Assembly (NCBI GenBank): GCA_030642845.1
Contig: DAOWMZ010000131.1
Span: 1 to 5,978, forward strand
Direction: 5' to 3'
Length of the DNA: 5,978 nt
Source: Candidatus Zixiibacteriota bacterium
GTDB lineage: Bacteria; Zixibacteria; MSB-5A5; GN15; FEB-12
Made by a program: the position numbers and the translations under genes. Positions 1 to 5,672 of the stretch are shown piece after piece. Positions within the stretch are counted from its first letter, which is position 1; each line of letters opens with the position of its first letter. Under the pieces are notes generated by a model. That model did not search any database, was not told the origin of the DNA, and was given only the letters and a program-made list of their open reading frames with translations.

Positions 1-1
1 A

Positions 2-565
2 ATTGCAGGTTTGGGGGAAGTGGTTAAATATGCCGGTCTTATTGGGCAGAGTTTTAATAACATTTTAAGCAAGTATATCAAACAGGGGAATTTATATGAT
101 CAGGCTTGCCTGTCCCAATTAATTTATAAGTCTGCAAAACAGAAAGCAGATATTGTTTCACAGGATGAACGGGAAGGGAATCTTCGCATAGTTCTCAACT
201 TTGGGCATACTTTTGGTCATGCTATTGAGAAGTCTCTCGGTTATGGGAAATTACAGCATGGTGAAGCAGTTATTATAGGGCTTTTGGCTGCGGTTGAATT
301 AAGTGAAAGAACGAGTAAAGCCAGAACAGCATCCCTTTCTGAATATAAGAAAACTATCAAAGGCTTTTTAGAATTGTTGCCCCAATACTATATTAATAGC
401 AGTGATGTAATTTCATATATGGAAATTGACAAAAAAAGAAAAGGGAAACGGCTTATTTTCGTGTTATTGGATAAACCTGGAATGCCGATAAAATGTGATG
501 TGAAAAAGAATCTGATAAAACCGTCGTTGAATGCAGCATTAAAAGAATATGAAAAGCGGAGATAA
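2..565 (+). CDS. aroB: 3-dehydroquinate synthase, C-terminal part (5' end outside window)
   Basis: This cytosolic shikimate-pathway enzyme converts 3-deoxy-D-arabino-heptulosonate 7-phosphate to 3-dehydroquinate, using NAD and a divalent metal (usually Zn). The reading frame is open from the window edge, so the start lies upstream. About 187 residues are visible against a usual 350-370, roughly the metal-binding C-terminal half. The frame opens with a GLGEVVKYA motif whose Glu (codon at 17) is a metal ligand. NFGHTFGHAIE follows, with His codons at 206 and 218, then HGEAV with its His at 257. The 17-residue spacing between the first and third of these His matches bacterial AroB. A DKKRKGKRLIFVLL segment near the end is the usual C-terminal lysine-rich signature. 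A TTG at 11 could be read as a start, but it sits inside the conserved motif and is internal. aroQ follows after 3 nt, supporting an operon. Confidence 0.96.
   Translation: MAGLGEVVKYAGLIGQSFNNILSKYIKQGNLYDQACLSQLIYKSAKQKADIVSQDEREGNLRIVLNFGHTFGHAIEKSLGYGKLQHGEAVIIGLLAAVELSERTSKARTASLSEYKKTIKGFLELLPQYYINSSDVISYMEIDKKRKGKRLIFVLLDKPGMPIKCDVKKNLIKPSLNAALKEYEKRR
558..561 (+). promoter_or_regulatory. Ribosome binding site of aroQ
   Basis: GGAG lies 7 nt before the aroQ ATG, inside the last codons of aroB. It supports the ATG at 569 and translation close behind the aroB stop. Confidence 0.75.
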
Positions 566-568
566 ACA

Positions 569-1009
569 ATGCCAAAGATTTTAATCGTCAACGGCCCCAA
601 CCTGAATCTTTTAGGCAAAAGAGAGCCGGATATATATGGAGCCAAAACTCTTGATGAACTTAACCGGGAACTGACAAAAATCGCTAAAGAGTTGAGTCTC
701 GATATTGAGTTTTTTCAATCCAACTCCGAAGGCGAGTTAATAGATTATATCCATAAGAATGGTTTTGAAGCACAAGGCTTGATTATCAATCCGGGTGCTT
801 TTACCCATACCAGCTATGCTCTTCGTGATGCTATCTCCGGGGTGGGGATTGAAACAGTTGAGGTTCACATCTCCAACGTTTATGCCCGCGAAGAATTCAG
901 GCATAAATCGGTCATTGCTCCAATTGTTGCCGGTCATCTGGTTGGATTTGGACTTTATGGTTATGCAATGGCTCTGTCATATTTTGCCGATTTAAAAACT
1001 GAGGAATAA
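569..1009 (+). CDS. aroQ: Type II 3-dehydroquinate dehydratase
   Basis: This cytosolic enzyme catalyses the third shikimate step, dehydrating 3-dehydroquinate to 3-dehydroshikimate by the type II (trans-elimination) route. The protein forms a dodecamer in known members. At 146 residues it has the normal full length. All signature blocks are present in order: NGPNLNLLGKREPDIYG (residues 8-24) with catalytic Tyr23 and lid Arg18; FFQSNSEGELIDYIH (48-62); INPGAFTHTS (73-82) with substrate-binding Asn74; and EVHISN (98-103) with catalytic His100, followed by Arg111 in EEFRHKS. The start is fixed by the conserved N-terminal beta-strand and a GGAG site 7 nt upstream. It directly follows aroB, the preceding pathway enzyme, and is followed after 1 nt by the peptidase gene, so all three are probably co-transcribed. 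It is intact, with no missing active-site residue seen. Confidence 0.98.
   Translation: MPKILIVNGPNLNLLGKREPDIYGAKTLDELNRELTKIAKELSLDIEFFQSNSEGELIDYIHKNGFEAQGLIINPGAFTHTSYALRDAISGVGIETVEVHISNVYAREEFRHKSVIAPIVAGHLVGFGLYGYAMALSYFADLKTEE
1001..1004 (+). promoter_or_regulatory. Ribosome binding site of the peptidase lipoprotein gene
   Basis: GAGG lies 6 nt before the ATG at 1011 and overlaps the last sense codons of aroQ. This tight packing implies translational coupling of aroQ and the peptidase gene. Confidence 0.7.
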
Positions 1010-1010
1010 A

Positions 1011-2588
1011 ATGCGTTTTATTTTATTAATAATCTTAATTGTGGCTCTGTTATTAAATTCCTGCCAGGAAACACAGATTACCAAAGAACAAGTTCTGACC
1101 GAGCTTGATTCATTGGAACATAAATTCGAATGGCTTGACTATCGAATCGCACAGGAACAATGGGATCTATACACCAAAGGATATTCTGATTCATTGGAAT
1201 TCTATACCGACTTATATAACCAGACTATCTCTGATAAAGAGATGCTTAATATTTTAAATCTTGGCAAAAGATTCCTTGATGATGAAGACAACCTCAGACG
1301 TTATGATATATTATATGCTTCAGCATTGACAGGACAGGTCGAAACTGAGAAAACAATTTCTATACTACGTGATTCACTGAATAAATATGATATTACCTAT
1401 CGACCGGATTTCAACGGAGAAAAGACTACTCAATCATACTTGTATGATTTATACCGAACCAATGAAAACAGATTGATACGTGAACAGTCTTATCGGTCAT
1501 GGACACAGATCGGCAGTGAATTAGCTGATGGTCTGGAACAACTATTCCGCTTACGCAATCAACAGGCTCGTACTTTAGGTTATAACAATAATTTTGCTTT
1601 AGCATTGTCGCAAATGGAAGTTGATCAACCGACATACTTGAAATTGTTAGACCTTCTTGATTCACTCAGTCAGGACACATACCAGTCAATTCTGAAAGAT
1701 GTTCGATCCAAATTGAGATATGATGATATTGAAATCTGGGATATTGCTTATGCTTATAAAGATATTAACAGGAAAATAGACAGCTACTTTCCGGTTGACA
1801 TCCAACTTAATTTAGTAAAGTCATCGCTTAATAAATTAGGCTATGATATCGACAAGCTTCCGATTTACTTTGATCTGGAATCGCGTGAAGGGAAATCACA
1901 GTTTGCCTATGCTTTTCCGATTAAACCTCCCTATGATGTTCGAGTGATGGCTAATCTTACCAATGGCTTATACAGTACGCGGGTACTCATGCATGAAGTC
2001 GGCCATGCCTTGCATGCGACTCAGATATCGCAGGATAGAGCATTATATACAAATTCTATTGCCTCTGCATGGGGTGAGGGGATGGCGCAGTTAATAGCAG
2101 CACAATGTGATGAAAAAGACTGGTTGTTGAAAGAAGCTAATATTCCTGCTGCGGTTGTAGATGAATTCATCCAGGCAAAAAAAGAACAGGATATTATTTA
2201 TCTCAGAACCACTCTATGCCGGTTAATGTTCGAGTATGAAGCTTATAAGAATCCAAACCGTGATCTGAATAAGCTCTATTGGGATATGTTTGAAGAATAT
2301 ATGTTTCTTCCTCGTCATGAAGATCTCAAACCCTGGGCCGGTATTATTCATTATATAACCCATCCGGTCTATTTACAGAATTACCTTTATGCGGATATAA
2401 TTACTGCTCAGTCTCTGAATACTATTAAGAGATTATATGATCATTATTATGGCAACAACCTGGTCGGATCATTTCTGACTCAAAATTATTTCAGATTCGG
2501 ATCCCGTTATTTATGGCATGAGATGTTAAAGCGGGGGACGGATGAAGATCTCAATCCAAATTATCTGATTGAACGTCTTGGTATTTAG
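1011..2588 (+). CDS. Zinc metallopeptidase lipoprotein, M3/M2-like (HEXXH...E gluzincin)
   Basis: This is a predicted membrane-anchored zinc peptidase of 525 residues. The N-terminus (MRFILL, a hydrophobic run, then LLNSC) is a lipoprotein signal with Cys18 as the lipidated residue, so the enzyme should sit on the periplasmic side of the inner or outer membrane. The catalytic motif HEVGH is at residues 328-332 and the third zinc ligand is probably Glu356 in WGEGMAQLIA. The 24-residue gap from His332 to this Glu equals that of angiotensin-converting enzyme (M2). A C-terminal HPVYLQNYLYADII block (His451 onward) resembles the substrate-binding His/Tyr segment of M3 oligopeptidases. RNQQARTLGY (182-191) is the helix motif typical of M2/M3 enzymes. 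Such enzymes cut short peptides; the substrate here is unknown. It is last in the aroB-aroQ operon, with 1 nt spacing. Peptidase fold and zinc motif are sure; the exact family is less so. Confidence 0.88.
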   Translation: MRFILLIILIVALLLNSCQETQITKEQVLTELDSLEHKFEWLDYRIAQEQWDLYTKGYSDSLEFYTDLYNQTISDKEMLNILNLGKRFLDDEDNLRRYDILYASALTGQVETEKTISILRDSLNKYDITYRPDFNGEKTTQSYLYDLYRTNENRLIREQSYRSWTQIGSELADGLEQLFRLRNQQARTLGYNNNFALALSQMEVDQPTYLKLLDLLDSLSQDTYQSILKDVRSKLRYDDIEIWDIAYAYKDINRKIDSYFPVDIQLNLVKSSLNKLGYDIDKLPIYFDLESREGKSQFAYAFPIKPPYDVRVMANLTNGLYSTRVLMHEVGHALHATQISQDRALYTNSIASAWGEGMAQLIAAQCDEKDWLLKEANIPAAVVDEFIQAKKEQDIIYLRTTLCRLMFEYEAYKNPNRDLNKLYWDMFEEYMFLPRHEDLKPWAGIIHYITHPVYLQNYLYADIITAQSLNTIKRLYDHYYGNNLVGSFLTQNYFRFGSRYLWHEMLKRGTDEDLNPNYLIERLGI

Positions 2589-2603
2589 TTGAAATTTATT
2601 CTG

Positions 2604-3233
2604 CTATATACCAAACGACACAGAGAACAAAATGCCGATGTATTCACCGTCAATTTCTTTCCGTATATAATAATATTCAAGATCCTCGTCTTTGTTGAAA
2701 AGCCGCTTGTAATAAATCTCAAACATGGTGGAAATTGTAGAACTGCTGTAGATTCTACTGCCAATACCTAATTTAAGAAATGCATGATTACCATAATCTT
2801 TTTTGGCTTCGGTAGCCCTAACTTTGGAATTTCCATATTCACATTTAAGATACATCGAAGATTTTTTATTAGGGAAAAGTGTAAACAACATACCACCGGA
2901 ATATGAAATAACCCTGTATTTAGTTATTGAATTATCACTGACATTTCCATAAACTACTTCAAGATTGCCATAAAATCCTAATTTAGGCTTCCAGTGATAA
3001 ATAAAAGCTGAACCCAATCCGTAGAGTGCTTTATTATTTGATTCAATATAATCTGCCCCTTCACCAATTATCCATCCCCCGGTAAAATATGGAGCAATAG
3101 CGAAATATTTATGCTCAATATCAATATTTTTCGATGGTGGTTTGATTCTTTGCTTTCTGGAGGCTTCAGTTGTTGAATATATTAGTAGTGATAATACGCA
3201 CACGAATACTATTTTAATAAATCTATAGTTCAT
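2604..3233 (-). CDS. Exported protein, probable small outer-membrane beta-barrel, function unknown
   Basis: I do not recognise a family. The 209-residue product starts with a classic signal peptide: MNYRFIK, a hydrophobic core IVFVCVLSLLIY, and a likely signal peptidase I site after TEA (residue 24). The mature part has short alternating polar/hydrophobic stretches rich in Tyr, Phe and Gly (for example YFAIAPYFTGGWIIG, FYGNLEVVYGN, HAFLKLGIGSRIY, MFEIYYKRLF), separated by charged turns. It ends in GILFSVSFGI with an aromatic residue near the C-terminus. This pattern suits a barrel of about 8 strands in the outer membrane; that is inference from composition. The ATG at 3233 is chosen because GGGGAG lies just upstream; a TTG 12 nt further out would place that site inside the gene. 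It is convergent with the peptidase gene (15 bp between stops) and divergent from the MATE gene. It looks AT-richer than its neighbours by eye. Confidence 0.8.
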   Translation of the reverse strand: MNYRFIKIVFVCVLSLLIYSTTEASRKQRIKPPSKNIDIEHKYFAIAPYFTGGWIIGEGADYIESNNKALYGLGSAFIYHWKPKLGFYGNLEVVYGNVSDNSITKYRVISYSGGMLFTLFPNKKSSMYLKCEYGNSKVRATEAKKDYGNHAFLKLGIGSRIYSSSTISTMFEIYYKRLFNKDEDLEYYYIRKEIDGEYIGILFSVSFGI

Positions 3234-3237
3234 AAAT

Positions 3238-3243
3238 CTCCCC
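3238..3243 (-). promoter_or_regulatory. Ribosome binding site deciding the start of the beta-barrel gene
   Basis: On the minus strand GGGGAG precedes ATG (3233-3231) by 4 nt. The in-frame TTG at 3245 lies upstream of this site and has no site of its own, so the ATG is preferred. Confidence 0.65.
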
Positions 3244-3314
3244 AATTAAGAATAAAGCTTAAAAACCAATATGATCAATATCCCAATTTATATTAAGACG
3301 GCCAAAAAGCAAGC

Positions 3315-3340
3315 TTGTTTAAAAATATGATCTTAAACAA
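3315..3340. repeat. 8-bp perfect inverted repeat (possible operator or hairpin)
   Basis: TTGTTTAA (3315-3322) and its exact complement TTAAACAA (3333-3340) flank a 10-nt spacer. The element sits midway between the two divergent gene starts and just upstream of the tentative MATE -35 box. It could be a dimeric regulator site or a weak AT-rich hairpin. The arms contain only two G/C pairs, so a stable terminator is unlikely. Confidence 0.5.
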
Positions 3341-3405
3341 CTTGTATTTTTTATACAGCTTTTATAAGTTATCCTTTAATATTTTAAAAATTGATAAAGT
3401 TTACT

Positions 3406-4755
3406 ATGAATAAAATTGACAACATTACTACCGGACCGATTATAAAAACAATCTTTACTCTTTCAATTCCGGTTGTTTTGAACATGTTTATGGAATTTGC
3501 CCTGGTAACGACAGATTATTTCTGGGTGAGTAAATTAGGACCAACTGCTCAGGATGCAGTTACTACTTCGATGGTAGTTATCTGGACTCTGTTTGCTTTC
3601 ATCTCGATTATTACAGTTGGTGTAACAGCACTTGTTTCCAGGCATATAGGGGCAAAAGATACTGATAAAGCGGCTCATTATATAAAGCAGGGATTGTCGT
3701 TGTCAGTTTTGATTGGCTTAACATTTTCATTTGTCGGTTTTATTATGACCCCGATCATGCTGAGATTTATGGGAACCAGCGATGCGACTATGATTCATGC
3801 TGTCCCGTATTTGAGAGCAAATTTCACAATTTCCATACTCTTCTTTATTCTTGATACTATATATGCCGGTTTCAGAGCCTCCGGAGATACAAAAACTCCC
3901 ACGTTTATTGGAATCTCTACAATTATTATCAATATAATTCTTGATCCGATTCTAATATTTGGATGGGGACCGATTCCATCTTTTGGAGTTCCGGGAGCTG
4001 CAATTGCAACTGGTATTTCTGTCTTATTTGGTGCAGCATTGGCATCTTATTTAATACTCAATGGTCGATTGGGTTACAAAGTTGAGGGTATTCTAAAAAC
4101 TCCTCCGGTCATCAAAGACATTATAAAAATAATGAAGATCGGTCTTCCAATGTCCAGTCAGCAATTGGTATTCGTTGTCGTTTATTGGTTTTTGATCAGG
4201 ATTGTACATGAATACGGGGAAGAAGCAGCGGCAGCAATGGGAATAGGCAATCGCATGGAATCATTTTGTTATATGACCTGTTTTGGTTTTTCTATTGCCG
4301 CCTCTACTATGGTGGGACAAAATCTTGGTGCAAAAAAACCGGATCGGGCAGCCAAATGCGCCTGGGGATCTACCGGAATAGCAATTTGCATAACTTTTGT
4401 GATGTCAGTTTGCTTCATTGTTTTTCCCAAATATATAGCTGCTATTTTTACTGATGATCCGAAAGTTTTGTCTATTGCTATTGATTATCTTATAATTCTT
4501 GGGCTATCCCAAATAACAATGGCAGTTGAAATTGTTCTGGAAGGGGCTTTCAGCGGAGCAGGGGATACTGTTCCTCCTATGGTTGTCTCAATTCCGGGTA
4601 CTTTAGCGCGCATCCCACTGGCTTATTATCTCTGCTTTACTCTCGGGTGGGGTATTAACGGTGTCTGGTGGACGCTAACGATTACAACTACAATAAGAGC
4701 AATTATACTGGCTCTATGGTTTAAAAAAGGGAACTGGAAACTCAAAGAAGTTTGA
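3406..4755 (+). CDS. MATE-family efflux transporter
   Basis: This is an inner-membrane Na+- or H+-coupled antiporter that exports organic cations or drugs. The product is 449 residues from the ATG, the usual length for 12 membrane helices in two pseudo-symmetric six-helix halves. The halves are marked by paired signatures GFRASGDTKTP (from Gly155) and GAFSGAGDTVPP (from Gly380). In helix 1, Asp37 in TTDYFWVSKLG aligns with the cation-binding Asp of NorM-type proteins; Glu30 lies one helical stretch earlier. ALVSRHIGAKD and STMVGQNLGAKKPDRA are the repeated loop motifs after helices 2 and 8. The substrate cannot be told. I start it at ATG 3406; an in-frame TTG 15 nt upstream adds only five residues and has no ribosome site either, and even the ATG has only a weak AAAG upstream. 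It ends in three successive in-frame stops. It probably has its own promoter in the divergent gap. Confidence 0.95.
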   Translation: MNKIDNITTGPIIKTIFTLSIPVVLNMFMEFALVTTDYFWVSKLGPTAQDAVTTSMVVIWTLFAFISIITVGVTALVSRHIGAKDTDKAAHYIKQGLSLSVLIGLTFSFVGFIMTPIMLRFMGTSDATMIHAVPYLRANFTISILFFILDTIYAGFRASGDTKTPTFIGISTIIINIILDPILIFGWGPIPSFGVPGAAIATGISVLFGAALASYLILNGRLGYKVEGILKTPPVIKDIIKIMKIGLPMSSQQLVFVVVYWFLIRIVHEYGEEAAAAMGIGNRMESFCYMTCFGFSIAASTMVGQNLGAKKPDRAAKCAWGSTGIAICITFVMSVCFIVFPKYIAAIFTDDPKVLSIAIDYLIILGLSQITMAVEIVLEGAFSGAGDTVPPMVVSIPGTLARIPLAYYLCFTLGWGINGVWWTLTITTTIRAIILALWFKKGNWKLKEV

Positions 4756-4761
4756 TAGTAG

Positions 4762-4799
4762 TTGACCGGTCATAAATCCTTTCATTTATTCTCTATAAT
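4762..4799 (+). promoter_or_regulatory. Probable promoter of the FAH-family gene
   Basis: The 75-nt gap after the MATE gene holds TTGACC (4762-4767), five of six matches to the -35 consensus, with TTTATT (4785-4790) 17 nt downstream. A perfect -10 hexamer TATAAT is at 4794-4799, 31 nt before the GTG start, but at 26 nt from TTGACC it would need another, weaker -35. Either arrangement gives a short leader. The core elements are seen; which pair is used is inference. Confidence 0.45.
4763..4772. repeat. 10-bp perfect palindrome TGACCGGTCA (possible operator)
   Basis: TGACCGGTCA is fully self-complementary and overlaps the candidate -35 box of the FAH-family gene. A symmetric site here would suit a dimeric repressor or activator. 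It has no loop room for a good hairpin and no following T-run, so it is not a terminator for the MATE gene. Confidence 0.4.
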
Positions 4800-4817
4800 A
4801 TATTAATTACACGTAAT

Positions 4818-4822
4818 AGGGG
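4818..4822 (+). promoter_or_regulatory. Ribosome binding site supporting a GTG start
   Basis: AGGGG lies 8 nt before GTG 4831. It is the strongest such site near the gene and decides the GTG start. Confidence 0.75.
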
Positions 4823-4830
4823 AAAATATA

Positions 4831-5604
4831 GTGTCTGAAAAATTTGTCCGCTTTAAACAAGATCAGGAGTCCCGGACTCAATACGGAATATTAGAAGATA
4901 ATAAAATCAATATTATTAAAAACAGCCCTTGGCTGGGTAATGTTGAGATTACAGAATCAATAGAAATCAGTGAGGACCTCGAGTTTTTGGCTCCGGTGGA
5001 ACCATCAAAAGTCATCTGTATAGGGCTTAATTATCATGCTCATGTTAAAGCTTCCTATTCTGCTGATGAAGCTCCGGAAAATCCATTACTCTTCATGAAA
5101 CCCCCTTCATCAATTATTGGTCCGGAAGATTTGATCGTATTGCCAGCTGTTTCGGAAAGAGTTGATTATGAAGCCGAACTTGGAGTCGTTATCGGCAAGA
5201 CTGCTCGCGATGTTGTCAGGGAAAATGCCGATGAATATATTCTGGGATTAACCTGCGTCAACGATGTCACCGCACGCGACTTGCAAAAAAAGGATGGCCA
5301 GTGGACAAGAGCAAAAGGGTTCGATACGTTTTGTCCGGTGGGACCCTGGATTATCACTGGCATTGATTACGGTAGTATTCAGGTGGAAGGGATTCTTAAC
5401 GAAACGGTGATGCAGTCAGGAACTACTGCCCAGATGATTTTCGATATTCCATTTTTAATCAGCTATGTTTCCTCGATTATGACCCTGAATCCGGGTGATC
5501 TCATTTCAACCGGAACTCCATCTGGAATTTCACCAATGAAAACTGGTGATAAAATAGAAGTTAAAGTTGAAAATGTTGGAACTTTGACTAATTATGTAGC
5601 ATAA
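4831..5604 (+). CDS. Fumarylacetoacetate hydrolase (FAH) superfamily protein
   Basis: This is a cytosolic metal-dependent enzyme of the family that includes acylpyruvate hydrolases, oxaloacetate decarboxylases and homoprotocatechuate-pathway isomerases. The product has 257 residues from a GTG start with a good ribosome site, a typical length. A short N-terminal domain (about 1-55) precedes the catalytic domain opening at KVICIGLNYHAH. Metal ligands are Glu114 and Glu116 (DYEAE) and Asp145 (NDVTARD); the 29-residue Glu116-Asp145 gap equals that of HpcE. RAKGFDTFCPVGPW carries the conserved Lys. GDLISTGTPSG near the C-terminus is the other family hallmark. One oddity: the lid motif normally reads NYxxHxxE, with a His-Glu pair that activates water in hydrolases such as FAHD1, whereas here His71 is followed by Ala74. 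The metal centre is intact, so it is probably active, but the reaction is not predictable. The MATE gene is upstream and AlaX downstream; neither hints at a substrate. Confidence 0.94.
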   Translation: MSEKFVRFKQDQESRTQYGILEDNKINIIKNSPWLGNVEITESIEISEDLEFLAPVEPSKVICIGLNYHAHVKASYSADEAPENPLLFMKPPSSIIGPEDLIVLPAVSERVDYEAELGVVIGKTARDVVRENADEYILGLTCVNDVTARDLQKKDGQWTRAKGFDTFCPVGPWIITGIDYGSIQVEGILNETVMQSGTTAQMIFDIPFLISYVSSIMTLNPGDLISTGTPSGISPMKTGDKIEVKVENVGTLTNYVA

Positions 5605-5672
5605 ATGGTCAGACTTCCAAAAAAATTGTAGAAGTTATAAGAATATGAAACTACTAATTGCGAAACCCTGAA

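Larger units (their letters stand above)
3234..3405. promoter_or_regulatory. Divergent intergenic region with probable promoters for both flanking genes
   Basis: This 172-bp, very AT-rich stretch separates two divergently oriented gene starts, so it should hold a promoter for each. Toward the MATE gene, two weak sigma70-like pairings are visible: TTGTAT (3342-3347) with TATAAG (3363-3368), 15 nt apart, and TATACA (3352-3357) with TTTAAT (3375-3380), 17 nt apart. Toward the beta-barrel gene, TATAAA-like sequence occurs on the minus strand near 3284-3289, but no convincing -35 partner was found. In DNA this AT-rich such matches arise by chance, so individual boxes are tentative; only the regulatory role of the gap is well supported. 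Confidence 0.4.

Noticed and set aside
388..645. Minus-strand open frame of 85 codons across the aroB-aroQ junction
   Set aside because: It lies antisense to two confidently identified genes and shows no recognisable domain.
2589..2771. Plus-strand open frame of 60 codons starting with TTG right after the peptidase stop
   Set aside because: It is antisense to the beta-barrel gene, starts with TTG without a ribosome site and shows no domain.
3310..3317. CAAGCTTG palindrome in the divergent gap
   Set aside because: An 8-bp loop-less palindrome built around a common 6-mer; it overlaps the longer inverted repeat and adds no clear meaning.
3391..3405. TTG at 3391 as the MATE start
   Set aside because: It adds only five residues, has no ribosome site, and MATE proteins commonly begin near the ATG-encoded segment.
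5613..5635. ACTTC/GAAGT stem after the FAH-family gene as a terminator
   Set aside because: The stem is only 5 bp with a 13-nt loop and has no T-run after it, so it is too weak for an intrinsic terminator.
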